The notes: generated by a model not told the origin, from the sequence alone. Shown: positions 11,149-22,356, counted from the first letter of the stretch. The stretch is 64,000 nucleotides of DNA from Diphasiastrum complanatum (GCA_029204225.1 CM055100.1:12163040-12227039); one strand, 5' to 3'. A program made the numbers and translations.

Positions 11149-11183
11149 GGACACTTCTACGTTTGAATTTGCCTTGCTTTGCC

Positions 11184-11249
11184 ACCAAACAAGTGGACAA
11201 TAGATGAACTATCGCTACCAAACAAGTGGACAATAGACGAACTATCGCT
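11184..11249. repeat. Tandem duplication of a 33-bp unit
   Basis: Two head-to-tail copies of a unit beginning ACCAAACAAGTGGACAATAG differ at one base (GATGAAC versus GACGAAC). This indicates a local and fairly recent duplication. Confidence 0.95.
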
Positions 11250-11899
11250 TTCTCAAAAACACAAGGTTATAATTCAAAGCAACCCCTTCGTGCATAAAAC
11301 GATTTTCCTAACTAAGGGTTTTTCCTCTTTTTTGGGTTTTTTTTTTTAAAACACACTCTACAAAAGTTTGAAATTCAAAAGCTTGATTGGAAGGTTTTTT
11401 TCCCTCCTTTATGACCTTCGGGAAAACTACTCTACATAACACTACAAAAGCATGCAGTTTCGAGGATCCTCCATCACTTCACCGTAAAGAGTTTCTTGTC
11501 TCTCATAGACAACAAATGAGCCCTACCATATCTGGATTCAACATCACACTTTCTTTTGGTAAGAGACTCTCCTTCACCTTTGTATTCTAGCGCATTTTTC
11601 ATGCTTCCGGGTCTCGATTATACTTCTTTGTGTAACCGCTGGCTATGGTTTTATCATGCTCACTGCATAAAGCTTTGTATGAGTACTTTATGGTTTAGTG
11701 AAGGAATGTCCATCGATGGACAAATTCAATGGCTTGTTGTGTAAAGGCATCCTGCCTATCAGTGATCAGCATAATACTCTTTACTACATCGGAGTATGAA
11801 CTAGAAGGTAGAAGATAACAGACATCGTTAAAAGATGACGCTATCACATACACCGGTATTAGTTTAGTATCATAGAGTAAGGAATCTAAACCTAAAAAA
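11250..11899. other. Unclassified stretch, possible decayed coding
   Basis: Plus-strand fragments such as KECPSMDKFNGLLCKGILP (near 11700-11760) read like protein across shifts, but no family is recognised. They might belong to the RT relic upstream or to another element. No LTR ends or RNA genes are visible. Confidence 0.3.
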
Positions 11900-12655
11900 T
11901 GTCATATGAGAAAATCAGCATATAAAATTCAAAGAGTAGAGCCAACAAAGATCAAAGCTACATTTATTCCTCACAAATAGGAAAAGTACACAAGCATAAT
12001 AATGTATGAAGAAGACACCAATCTCGAGTAAGAAAGAGAATACAATTACAACCAAAATAGCATGAGATCCAATTTTGACATTATGACCTTACAAAAGTTT
12101 GATTCATCATTAATAATGAATGAGAACCATATGTACATATATAGGAGAGCCAAAACTCATGGTACTACTAGCATTCAATGCATTTCCTACACCTATTCAA
12201 GTGTAAACTAGCACTATATTGATATCTAATAGCTTGCATGCAAAGATTGCACCTAACTTCCACCTACTTTTTCCAAATAGCAATTTCTCAACTAGACAAA
12301 TACAAAACTACATGCATGTGTCCATTACTATATTTGCATGCCTTGCATGTCACAATGGAAACTTAGGACACAATTCATTATGATGGCTCAAGTTTCTACA
12401 AAGTCATATTAGACCATTTCCATGTGTAAATCTACATGCACGTCAGTCTAGACATTGTGAACATTGTTGCATGTCATACTAGACCAACTAGACTTTTTGC
12501 ATGGCAATGGAACTTGATCTACCTAACTCAAACTCGCCCTATTTTTCAAGGATATGTTCTCAATTCACACACCTTGGATATGTACAATCAATTTACATGG
12601 GTAGAACCCCCAAAATCAACATATGTAAGATAGATATGTTTTACAATTCTTCACA
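11900..12655 (-). repeat. Probable 3' LTR of copia element C (left edge approximate)
   Basis: Read on the minus strand, a TGTGAAGAATTG start at 12655 follows a purine tract (AAGGAGGAG, 12656-12664), exactly the layout of the B and D 3' LTRs. A TATA-like CTATATATG lies about 500 bp in. The other edge was not located, so 11900 is a guess. Several CATGCA hexamers lie within. Confidence 0.5.
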
Positions 12656-12667
12656 CTCCTCCTTAAA
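12656..12667 (-). other. Polypurine tract of element C
   Basis: The minus strand reads TTTAAGGAGGAG immediately before the LTR start TGTGAAG. This is the plus-strand primer site of an LTR element. Confidence 0.6.
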
Positions 12668-12875
12668 ATATATCTATCTGATGTTGATGAAGATCCTTTG
12701 TGTGTGGATTCTTTGTTTTGTATCTAAAGTGAAGATCCAAAGAATCCATCATAGTAGCACACTTACCAAATCCATGATAAGATCTCTTTAATAGAAATTT
12801 TTTCCAAATGCCTTTGAAAATATTCCACCAATCTGCCACTATGTCGATATGCCTCCTCCATGCCTAATGTAGATT

Positions 12876-13511
12876 CTAGGTTTGCAAAGTCATTTTGGAT
12901 GAGGATGGCTCCATAAGAATCTGAAAAATACGAGGCTTCAAAGCCTCATCATGATCACAAAGATCATATAGATCAAAATTATACCATGAGCAATATTCAA
13001 GATTAAGCAAACTAGCTTCATTAGTCCAAACTCTATGAACTCTATCCAAAATGGATCTAATCTTGAAATCATACTCTAACTTGATCAAATTGAGGCTAAA
13101 TACTTTCTTAAGGATGTAAGTGTCCTGATTGGATGTTCTACTTACTCTCAAAGGAAGTTCACAATATGCCTCAAAACATTGAAAAACTCTTTTTTTCAAA
13201 CTATGAGTTCTAAACTCATTCTTGCTCTTACTCAATTTAAGAGCATACAAATGATGATACGATATCTTGATTTCTAGATGTTTTGGAAACATAATCAAGT
13301 CATCAATGACAAGAATCAATTCCAAATTAAAGACTTCATTCAAAACTAGAATTGTCTTACTTGATCTTTGAGATGAACAAACCTCAACTAAGCAAGATAT
13401 ATCATCAATCAAAGAAAGAGAATCATAGGTGAGTAGAATAGAATGAATACCACCTTCAATTATCCTTTCTTTTTGATGAAATAAGAACCACAAGGACTCG
13501 GCCTTGTACAA
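12876..13511 (-). CDS. Unknown 211-residue ORF in the RT/RNase H position of element C
   Basis: An uninterrupted 211-codon frame lies between the integrase relic of C (13575-13960) and its polypurine tract, where RT and RNase H would be expected. It has no YVDD, no RNase H DEDD pattern and no copia phrase that I can find. It contains LIDDISCLVEVCSSQRSSK, ILVIDDLIMFPKHLEI and a C-terminal YDLCDHDEALKPRIFQIL. Such length is unusual beside the shattered gag and integrase of the same element. It could be a captured host sequence or a chance survivor. Its start codon is not supported by context. Confidence 0.4.
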   Translation of the reverse strand: MYKAESLWFLFHQKERIIEGGIHSILLTYDSLSLIDDISCLVEVCSSQRSSKTILVLNEVFNLELILVIDDLIMFPKHLEIKISYHHLYALKLSKSKNEFRTHSLKKRVFQCFEAYCELPLRVSRTSNQDTYILKKVFSLNLIKLEYDFKIRSILDRVHRVWTNEASLLNLEYCSWYNFDLYDLCDHDEALKPRIFQILMEPSSSKMTLQT

Positions 13512-13574
13512 TGAAGATCTTCTTGGGTATGGATATTGAGGATACTACTCCTTAAATCTCGACCCCATCATAAG

Positions 13575-13960
13575 TCAGCTTTTGTCTATAGAATGAACTT
13601 TTGATGCATTTAGAGACACTGTTCTCTCGGCCTCTTCCAAGATAGAAGATAGATCTTCATAATAAATAACTTCTCCATGCTCAAACACCTTTGAGATAGA
13701 GAGTGTAAAGGCTATGTAGCCTTCCTTGGTGGATAAACATCCAACCATGATCCATAAGCTTGGATCTCCATCCTTCTTTCCTTCCAAGAAACCACATGCA
13801 AAGCAATAACCTTCAAGAACACTAAGTTACACAACCTTAGGCTTATAGTTGAACAAGACTCCATATAGCGCAATCCTTCCAATAGCTCCATAACTCCAAA
13901 AAGCTTTGCATAATGGAAATACACATGCACCATGAAACTTGAAGAGACAAGATGCTAGAG
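13575..13960 (-). pseudogene. Element C integrase C-terminal region, degraded
   Basis: Two overlapping frames align by eye with the end of copia integrase. One gives the 'FWGEA...NYKPKV' region; the other gives CGFLEGKKDGDPS, VGCLSTKEGYIAF and KVFEHGEVIYYED, matching CYVHVPLETRTKEDPS, LGYASSSKGYKVY and KFVVSRDVIFDE in family A. The DDE core is missing between this and the zinc knuckle at 14035-14090, so the element has an internal deletion as well as frame losses. Confidence 0.6.
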
Positions 13961-13964
13961 TCTT

Positions 13965-14177
13965 CAATCTCACCCTCATCGACAAGGTTACCTACTTGCT
14001 TTGGTTTCCCCTTGCCTTATTCCGCTAGGAATTTTCGACATTCACTCTTCCAATGCCCCTTTTTATCGCAATGGAGGCACTTGCTTTTCTTCTTGGACTT
14101 GCTGGAAGATCTCTCATCCTCCTGAGTCTTGGCAAATTGTTGTTTAGGATTCTTCTTGCCCTTGTCCTTGCCTTGTT
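13965..14177 (-). pseudogene. gag: Element C gag C-terminus with CCHC zinc knuckle
   Basis: The minus strand encodes KCLHCDKKGHWKSECRKFL, a CX2CX4HX4C nucleocapsid knuckle of copia gag, preceded by a lysine-rich run (KSKKKSK). It ends at 14177-14182 exactly where element A-minus inserted (TSD TTTGG). The N-terminal part of the same gag lies on the far side at 20339-20808. Confidence 0.85.
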
Positions 14178-14182
14178 TTTGG

Positions 14183-14864
14183 TGTAAAAATTACAGCAAA
14201 TAAGGATCCTAAAACACTTGAAATGATGAGGGAAACAATAGATTATGATTTCATAAGATTAGCACAAGTTGAACCATCAAAATCCATCAAAAATCTATGC
14301 TTGAACCTCACTAAATGGCCCAAATCCTTGAAGAAGGCTTCACACGTGTGAAAGTACGGCCTCCCACAGTCTGAGTACTGTACACCAGACCTACATTCAA
14401 TCCTATAATCATTAGTAATCACAAGTACTCAAACAATTATGAACATAGAGAGCAATTGCACCATTATGAGAGAAAAAACATGAAATTGCTTGATTGATTT
14501 TGGTGAGATATCATCACCTATATATACATGATCCATCACGGTTTTGGGCAGGTATGAGTAGCCCTAAACCTATCCCTAATTCTAATTTTGGTGGATCTTT
14601 CATCCCTACCAAGTTAGAGTTGGAATCTTGGAGATCCCTCAACAATGCAAAAATTACCAAAAATAGCTCCTATTTTTTCTCCCTTGTATCTAAGCATAAT
14701 TTGGACTCATTCCAAAGGTTCTAACACTTAGGTCTACTTGAGAACATCCTTATGAATGGAATCCTATGCTATTTGGCACGTGTGACAAGCCACATCATGA
14801 TTATCTAACTATTTACAAGTCATATGACCAAAACTAGTCAAGCTAGAATTGTGAATTTTTAACA
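14183..14864 (-). repeat. A-minus 3' LTR, 682 bp
   Basis: Bounded by TGTAAAAATT at the left and TTTTTAACA at the right on the plus strand (TG...CA). It contains the 14-bp palindrome TTCACACGTGTGAA at 14339-14352 next to GTACGGCC, and TATATATACA near 14520 as the likely TATA box on the complementary strand. Confidence 0.97.
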
Positions 14865-14878
14865 CTCCTCCTCACTAT
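14865..14878 (-). other. Polypurine tract of A-minus
   Basis: The minus strand reads AGTGAGGAGGAG directly before the 3' LTR, identical to the tract at 28532-28543 in A-plus. Confidence 0.9.
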
Positions 14879-17634
14879 CTAGCTTGGTTCAATCATTGCT
14901 TTACTAATAACTCCAAGTGATGATCTGAACTTCATAAAAGGTTTCTTTTGAAGTGGTTTAGTAAGTAGATCAGCTACACATTCATTGCTTGGAACATGCT
15001 CCAAAGCAATCTCCTTGGCTTGCACCATTTCTCTCACAAAGTGATGGCATATCTCAATGTGCTTAGATCTTGCATGGAAGATTGGGTTAGATGCAAGGTG
15101 TTGGGCTGATATATTGTCATTGTAGATGATTGGTGCCTCCTCTGAATCCATGATCTTTAGTTCCACCAATAATCTCTTGATCCAAAGTACCTCCTTTGTA
15201 GTGGTTGTCAAAGCTTTGTACTCGGCCTCGGTTGAAGATAGAGATATAGTTTCTTGCTTTTTTGAAAGCCATGAAACCACACCTTCTCCTATGAAAGTTG
15301 AATAGGCACTTGTTGATTTCCTATCCCTCTTGTCCCCTGCAAAATCTGAATCACTAAATGCATGAAGGTTAATCACATCTCCTCTATATAGAATCCCAAA
15401 ATCCAATGTACCCGAGATGTATCTTAGAATCCTCTTAGCCTTTTTCCAATGGATATTCAATGGCTTTTGCATGGATTGGCTCAACCTACATACACTAAAG
15501 CTAAGATCTGGTCTAGTTATAGTCATCCACATTAAGGAACCTATAAGTTGCCTAAACAAAGTGATGTCCATGAAGGATCTTTCATCATCTTCATTTGGCA
15601 CTTTTACATCTTGCTCCATTGGTGTGTCAACACTTTTGCATACTTCCATCTTAAACTTCTTCAAAAGACTTTGAGCATAGTTTACTTGACTTATAAAGAT
15701 AAAATCAGACCCTCTAAGTACTTCTATGCCTAAGATGAAGTGAAGACACCCTAGATCTACCATCTTGAACTCTAAGGATAGATCTATCTTGATTTTTTCA
15801 ATACCATCAACACTATTTCCACTAATAATGATGTCATCTACATAAATGAGTAAAAGTACAATACCAACATCATCAAACTTAATGTAAAGAGTGGGATCAT
15901 ATTCACTTTGAACAAAAGAAAGTGAAATAAGATAGCAATGTAGTCTTGAATTCCAAGATCTCGAGGCTTGCTTCAAGCCATAGATGCTTCTTTGGAGATG
16001 GCATACTTTGTTCTCCATTCCATGCTTGATGAACCCTTGTGGCTGCTCCATATAGATATCCTCTTCCAAAAAACCATTCAAGAAATCATTAGAGACATCC
16101 ATTTGACATAGAATCCATCCAAAATGTGATGCAAAGTGCAATGATTAGTCTTATTGTGACCATCTTGGCCACGGGTGCAAAAGTTGCCTCATAGTCTATC
16201 CCTCTCTCTTGAGCATAACCTTTTGCAACTAATCTTGCTTTATGTTTGTTAACACTCCCATTTGCATTCAACTTAAGCTTGAAGACCCACTTGCATCCTA
16301 TTACATTCCTTTGAGGTCTCTCAACAAGCAACCAAGTTTCATTCTCAATCAAGGCATCATACTCATCCAACATAGCTTTATACCATTCTTTGGAGTTCAA
16401 TGCATCTTCAACATTAGATGGTTCTTCAAAACTAGATAAAGCATAAGAAGTGGATGAGATACCCTCAACTTGCTGTCCTTTGCCTTGATATGTGAGCCTT
16501 GATGTCTCCACTTTTGCCCTTGAAGATCTCCTTGGTGTGATAGGTGGGTTTGGTGCTTGCTCCTCCATGAGCTCCTCCTCAAAACCAAGATCTTGCTCCT
16601 CGACCATCTTCTTCTTGATTGTTGGAGCACTTGAGCCTTCTTCAAGCATATGCATATGATGTTCATCAAAGATGACATCCCTTGAAACAACAAATGGATG
16701 GGAGATAGACTTTATAGCCCTTGCTTGAGCTTGCATATCCAAGCATGATCCCTCTTGTGGAAGATGGATCCTCCTTGGTTCTTGTTTCCAATGGCACATG
16801 CACATAACATATACACCCAAAAACTTTCAAGTGATTAAGATTGGGTTTCTTTCCATACAACATCTCATAAGGAGTTTTGCCTTCAATTGCCTTGCAAGAC
16901 ACCCTATTCATCAAGTAGTTTGCACATACAAGAGACTCACCCCAAAAGGATTTGGGCAAACAAGCATCTAATCTTAAAGCCTTAGAACATTCACATAATG
17001 TTCTATTCCTTTTTTCAGCAACTCCATTTTGTTGAGGAGTGTAAGGACAAGAAGTCTCTTTCTTGATCCCTTCCTCCTCACAAAAGGCCTTGAACTCATT
17101 GGAGATGAATTCTCCACCATTGTCACTTCTAAGAATCTTGATGCTATGATTATGATGTTTTTCCACAAACAACTTGAACTTTACAAAAGTATCAAATTCT
17201 TGAGACTTGAAGGAAAGTAAGAACACCCAACAATATCTTGAGTAGTCATCAATGAAGGTTAAAAACATAGATGAACCTCCATTAGATTTGGTGCTAGCAA
17301 TGTGCACATCCGAGTGTATGAGTTCAAGAGGATGAGATGACTTTGTGATGGAGTTAGGAAACACCTTCTTATGTGCCTTGGATAAGGCACAAGCTTCACA
17401 AACCTTGTCTTCCTTCCCAATAGACCTTGGTAGGCCTAAAGCATACTCCTCCTTGATCATAACCTCCATGGAACCCGAGTTGACATGTCCAAGTCTTTTG
17501 TGCCATAAAGTAAAGGTAGATATCTTGTTCTTCTCGGCCAACATGACAACATTAGTATCCACAAATGCATCCAGCTTATAAAGTTTGCCAAGTCTAGTGC
17601 CCTTAGCCACTATCTTACCCTTCTTCTTGATGAG
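14879..17634 (-). pseudogene. pol: A-minus pol: integrase, reverse transcriptase, RNase H
   Basis: Downstream of the TGA at 17635-17637 the same frame continues. The pre-integrase reads LWHKRLGHVNSG with CEAC; the integrase triad lies in LIHSDVH, RSDNGGEF and NGVAEKRNRT; linker and GYKVYLP follow; then RT with KHKARLVAKGYAQ, QMDVSNDFLNG, YGLKQASRSW and YVDD at about 15833-15844; then RNase H with SDSDFAGD, LSSTEAEYKAL, NDNISAQ and VADLLTKPL. Two private lesions break it relative to A-plus: an 8-bp deletion near 16694 and a one-base insertion near 16134. Apart from these the frame is open to the end. The stop lies just before the polypurine tract. Confidence 0.93.
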
Positions 17635-18840
17635 TCATTCATTTGAAGCAAAGTCAACATTGAAACCATTGTCTACCATTTGGCCAACACTTAGTAGATT
17701 CTTTGTTATTGTAGGAATGTACAAAACACCTTCTATGTTGATCTTTTTGGAAAATCCTAAGCAAAGGGGAATGCTACCAACTCCTTCAATCTTACAAGCT
17801 TCATCATTTGCTGTATAGATAGACTTTATAGGTCCATCATAAGATAAGAGAGAAGAGAAAAACTCCCTTTTACTAGTCATGTGTGAACTAGCACCCGAGT
17901 CAATCCACCAAGGATCTTCTCCTTTGAAGCTTGTTGAAGAAAATATGGACATCATGAGAGAGTCCTCATGTGAACTCTCCTCCTCCTCCTCTTTGCTCAT
18001 GTTGGCTTGGCTTTGATCTTGCTTCCTCTTGAAGCATTCCAAGGCATAATGCCCCATCTTGCTACAATAGTAGCACTTCACCTTTGATTTGTCCTTCTTG
18101 ACTTTGGTGGTTGATGGAGATGCCTTTGGGGGTCCTTCTTGATCCTCAAGCTTTGTAGACTTCTTGAATGTTGATCCTTTGCCTTTGGACTTGCCTTTGC
18201 CTTTGGTGAAGAGAGCTTGGTCATCTCCACCTTGGATGGAAAGCCTATCCATCCTCTCTTGCATTTGGCTCCTTCTTGATTCCTCGGCCATGAGTGTGCC
18301 TTGGAGTTCTTCAAGTATGGGTAGCTTACCCATAATTGCATATCCCTGAACCAAATTGTCAAATTCAAAGCTTAGTCCATTCAATATGAGTTGAACAAGC
18401 TCTTCATCCTTGATAGGGTCACCTATAAAGGCTAGCTCTTTGTTCAATTCCTTTACTCTTAGGACAAAAGTATGTGCACTCTCTCCTTTCTTTTGATAGC
18501 TTCTATAGATTTGATTCTTCAAAGCTAACATTCTAGTTTGGTTCTTGGATTCATAGACCTTTTGCAAAGTCTCCCAAGCATCTTGAGCTGAAGTGCAATC
18601 TCCTACCTCTCTTAAGAGTTCATTTGCAACATTCATTTTTATGCAATGTAGTGCAACATTGCACCTCTTGATGTATTTGGCTTTTTCTTGAGGATGAATA
18701 GGTTCACCCTCCTTACCATTTACAATTTCCATCAGATCTTGCATGATCATGATGGATTCCATTTTAACTTTCCATATGGAATAGTTAGTTTTGTTGAGCC
18801 TTTCATTAGTATCCAAAAGATATGCATTTATAGATGCCAT
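17635..18840 (-). CDS. gag: A-minus gag-protease, 401 residues, ends at a shared TGA
   Basis: The start MASINAYLLDTNERLN is shared with A-plus. Gag UBN2-type region covers residues ~20-190 (WETLQKVYESKN at ~90-100), a basic KGKGKSKGKG stretch lies at ~213-222, the zinc knuckle CYYCSKMGHYALEC at 256-269, and the aspartic protease active site WWIDSGASSH with catalytic Asp at 314. The protease continues to LLSVGQMVDNGFNV. The frame is intact over all 401 codons and stops at TGA where the sibling families B and D have Cys in the equivalent phrase. The frame after the TGA is open into pre-integrase. Gag packages RNA and the protease would mature the particle in the cytoplasm. Confidence 0.93.
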   Translation of the reverse strand: MASINAYLLDTNERLNKTNYSIWKVKMESIMIMQDLMEIVNGKEGEPIHPQEKAKYIKRCNVALHCIKMNVANELLREVGDCTSAQDAWETLQKVYESKNQTRMLALKNQIYRSYQKKGESAHTFVLRVKELNKELAFIGDPIKDEELVQLILNGLSFEFDNLVQGYAIMGKLPILEELQGTLMAEESRRSQMQERMDRLSIQGGDDQALFTKGKGKSKGKGSTFKKSTKLEDQEGPPKASPSTTKVKKDKSKVKCYYCSKMGHYALECFKRKQDQSQANMSKEEEEESSHEDSLMMSIFSSTSFKGEDPWWIDSGASSHMTSKREFFSSLLSYDGPIKSIYTANDEACKIEGVGSIPLCLGFSKKINIEGVLYIPTITKNLLSVGQMVDNGFNVDFASNE

Positions 18841-19638
18841 CTAGTCTCCTAATCAAGGACTTGACACAAATGAAGGTTACTTCTATTGATTTGATTGAAG
18901 GTCTACCTTATCCCACTTCTTAGGGACCTAAAAAGATCAGTAATAGACTTCCTATAAAGATCTAAGAATGATCTCTAACAAAATCAAATCATAGAATACT
19001 AGAAACAATGCACTTGCTTGATTGAAGTAGACAATACTAGTAGAATTGCCCCTCTTTCTATAAAGAACATTAAAGCTTCCAAATGATCTGATCAAGAGTG
19101 AATTTCAGCAACCTAATATACTTCCAAAATCACTTGTAAAAGATCTAAATGGAACTTAATGAGGATGCAACACAATCTACTATCCAATCACAAGCAAAAA
19201 ATGATCAAAATTGATGAAAAATTGATCTATTTTGGTGCATAAGTCAAGCAATGGTTGGACTGAACCTAAATCACTTTAGGAGGTGTATACTACACCTTAG
19301 GACAGCCTTTAAGAGTCCCCAAAACTCTGATCATCCCTCTCCTTGAATGCTAGAAAGCCTCCTCTATGAAATCACCTCCAAAACTCGCTTAGAAATCAAT
19401 GCTTGGAGCAAGCAAAACTTGCTATCTTGGTAATGTGAATTGAATTCAACTTTGCCTCTGGTTTTAGACAACTAAACACCTGCAAATGAAGTCACACAAC
19501 ACCAATCTCCAATGTATTTGACTCACTTTGAGTTCTAGAATCAATACTAGATGCTAAGATCCAATCTACACAAGATTTAGATCAAAGATTGTGATCAAAT
19601 TGAATGAAAACCAAGGATTTAGCTCATTTCAACCTTTA
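18841..19638 (-). other. A-minus untranslated leader
   Basis: About 800 bp between the PBS and the gag start, collinear with 23762-24560 in A-plus. It presumably contains the packaging signal and gag translation leader. No ORF of note. Confidence 0.8.
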
Positions 19639-19651
19639 GGCTCTGATACCA
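19639..19651 (-). other. Primer-binding site of A-minus
   Basis: GGCTCTGATACCA on the plus strand is TGGTATCAGAGCC in element sense, abutting the 5' LTR. It is complementary to initiator Met tRNA. Confidence 0.95.
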
Positions 19652-20333
19652 TGTAAAAATTACAGCAAATAAGGATCCTAAAACACTTGAAATGATGAGG
19701 GAAACAATAGATTATGATTTCATAAGATTAGCACAAGTTGAACCATCAAAATCCATCAAAAATCTATGCTTGAACCTCACTAAATGGCCCAAATACTTGA
19801 AGAAGGCTTCACACGTGTGAAAGTACGGCCTCCCACAGTCTGAGTACTGTACACCAGACCTACATTCAATCCTATAGTCATTAGTAATCACAAGTACTCA
19901 AACAATTATGAACATAGAGAGCAATTGCACCATTATGAGAGAAAAAACATGAAATTGCTTGATTGATTTTGGTGAGATATCATCACCTATATATACATGA
20001 TCCATCACGGTTTTGGGCAGGTATGAGTAGCCCTAAACCTATCCCAAATGCTGATTTTGGTGGATCTTTCATCCCTACCAAGTTAGAGTTGGAATCTTGG
20101 AGATCCCTCAACAATGCAAAAATTACCAAAAATAGCTCCTATTTTTTCTCCCTTGTATCTAAGCATAATTTGGACTCATTCCAAAGGTTCTAACACTTAG
20201 GTCTACTTGAGAACATCCTTATAAATGGAATCCTATTCTATTTGGCACGTGTGACAAGCCACATCATGATTATCTAACTATTTACAAGTCATATGACCAA
20301 AACTAGTCAAGCTAGAATTGTGAATTTTTAACA
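19652..20333 (-). repeat. A-minus 5' LTR, 682 bp
   Basis: Nearly identical to the 3' LTR at 14183-14864. It keeps the palindrome TTCACACGTGTGAA at 19808-19821 and the TATA-like TATATATACA. Its outer end AATTTTTAACA meets the TSD TTTGG. Confidence 0.97.
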
Positions 20334-20338
20334 TTTGG

Positions 20339-20808
20339 CACGTCACAAGTACTTGATTGTCAGTATTTTGACGCCTAGCTTTCAACACTTCTTGCCGTTG
20401 CTCTTCCTGCATCAAAATTCCTATGAGTTCGTCAAAGGTTGGCAATCTTTCTCTTGATGCTATTCTGCTCACAAACATCTGATAGGGTTCTACAATGTCG
20501 CACAATGCATTGTGCACCAGCTCCACATCACATATGCGCTCACCAATAGAATGCAGTTCATCCCTCATTGTCTTGATTCTGGTCATATAAGTCTGAATGT
20601 GCTCTCCTTGTTCCATGTAGGAATTATTCAGATTTGACTTCAAAAACATGATTCTTGATGGATTTGACATCTCGAACTGCTCCTTTAGCACATCCCATGC
20701 CTGTCTAGGTGTAACAACATCACAAATGTGGGTAATGATGTGATCCTTCATTGACAAGTTAATGAAGGTCAAAGCTTTCCTCACCTTCTTGTCGAACAGA
20801 ATATTCAT
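20339..20808 (-). pseudogene. gag: Element C gag N-terminal part (UBN2), split by A-minus
   Basis: The minus strand encodes a copia gag core with TPRQAWDVLKEQFEMSN, LKSNLNNSYMEQGEHIQTY, MRDELHSIGE and FDELIGILMQEEQRQ, typical of the Retrotran_gag_2 (UBN2) fold. It is open for about 157 codons up to the insertion site of A-minus and resumes at 14177 with the zinc-knuckle part. The usual first ~70 residues of gag are not visible upstream of 20808, so the element is truncated at its 5' side too. No 5' LTR was found. Confidence 0.85.
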
Positions 20809-21703
20809 GGAATCCAGTGTGTATATTTCTTGGGTGTATGTTGTGCATATACTCTAGTATCTTTTAATGAAGTATGATTTTGGAATCCTATAAATTATGA
20901 TTGACGAATCATAAGATTCTAAATGTTATGATTGAAGAATCATAAGTTGATACTTAATGGGCATTAGAAGATTATAAAGGAAGGTGATGATTCTTAAGAG
21001 ATGAGTAATTCTTGATCAAGTGAACGAGTCAAGAATTTAATCTATTTTCTGAACTCTGAATTTCTTTAGTTTTGTACATACTTGAGATTGTGTGGATCTC
21101 AAATACATGTTCTTTAAGTAATTTATTTACTTATAAGGAATTTGCTTATTTTAGTGGATGAAATTCTACTATAGATTGTAGTTAAGGAATGCTTGTGGAT
21201 TGTTTTTAGCCTAAATCTTCGATTAATTAGGAGACAGACATATCTATGAAGTTGAAGGTTGTTATTTTCTCGCATATGTTGTTAGGAATAAGAGCACTTA
21301 ACTCAAGAGAGTATATGGGGTGCTCATGACTGAGTTAAAGTCATTTTTATCTCGATGCATCTCCTAAGAGATTTTGGTGGGATGAGTTTTTGTACCTTAG
21401 TTTCTGAAAAAATTCTAAGTGTATTTGTACCAGGAAGCATTTATGATAGGTCTGCAAGAAATTGTGGATAGTCTTGGACTATAGTTTTTTGGATCTTTAA
21501 CTAATCATGGAATCACAAGAGTGGCAGATTAGCCATGATCTAAAATGTATCTGCTGACATCATAGCATCAGATCAGATATCTATACTTCTAGGTACTTGC
21601 ATGATCTTGCTGGTACTCTTTGGAGCGTGCAGGCAGGAGAAGGTTTCGTTTCCGTTGTTGGTTTCTTTTTGGTCATTCACCTTCTCTCGTATTGGACCGC
21701 AAA
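20809..21703. other. Unclassified host sequence with twin hairpins (20895-20914, 20926-20945)
   Basis: Lies between the truncated gag of C and the B-minus insertion. Two near-identical 20-bp inverted repeats, TTATGATTGACGAATCATAA and TTATGATTGAAGAATCATAA, are 11 bp apart; each can fold into an 8-bp stem with a 4-base loop. The rest has no ORF or motif that I can name. Confidence 0.5.
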
Positions 21704-21708
21704 AGATT

Positions 21709-22356
21709 TGTGAAAGATTTCAGATCCTTAAGATCCAATCTACTTGAATGATCTTTGGTTAGAAAGAGAAATACACTACCAATTTCACCAATGTAGAAAA
21801 ATCAGCATCTACACACAATTTGAGATGCAAACACTAATAGAACTTGATCACACTTGAATGAAATGATTATGTACTGCTGCTGTCCATACAAAACCAGCAA
21901 GCTACTGTATTTCACACGTGTGGATCCAAAATAGCAAATATAGATCATTCTACACATAGAATTGCAAGCAATCACCAAGATAGTGCACAATGGATAGTAG
22001 AACCCAAGAGAACCATGTATAAGCATGAAATGAGATAGAGAAGAGAGAAGATGACTCTCTCCACGAGTTACATCCTTTTATAACAGGTCCAAACCCTATT
22101 TGGCTACTTGGCTTTTCCACCAAAATGCTAACCCTACCAATTTTGGGTCTAGATTCAATGTACCGAACTTATTCAAATTGAATCTACTCAAACTCGCATT
22201 CTATCTTTCCCACACTTTCAAAAAGTGTTTATTCAAATGAAATTTAGACTAATGAACTTTGAAAAGTCAACCTCTAGGTCTAAAACAAGTTTTGGCCTCA
22301 ATATGCCAAATATGGAAATATTGCAAAATGTGATGAAACTAGTTGAATCTTCCACA
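21709..22356 (-). repeat. B-minus 3' LTR, 648 bp
   Basis: TGTGAAAGAT...TTCCACA on the plus strand. It carries TTCACACGTGTGGA at 21911-21924. The polypurine tract (minus strand GTTGAAGAGGGAG) lies at 22357-22369. Confidence 0.95.

Larger units (their letters stand above)
14183..20333 (-). mobile_element. Complete copia element A-minus, 6151 bp
   Basis: Two 682-bp LTRs differ at about seven positions by eye (~1%). The flanking direct repeat TTTGG (14178-14182 and 20334-20338) is the target-site duplication. The PBS sits beside the right LTR and the purine tract beside the left, so the element reads right to left. It carries gag-PR, IN, RT and RNase H. It is inserted in the gag of element C. 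The sister copy A-plus is at 23068-29224. Confidence 0.97.

Noticed and set aside
14494-14724. 76-codon ORF repeated in every A LTR (also 19963, 23208, 28684)
   Set aside because: It overlaps the LTR promoter region, is on the antisense strand, and is conserved only because the LTRs are recent duplicates.
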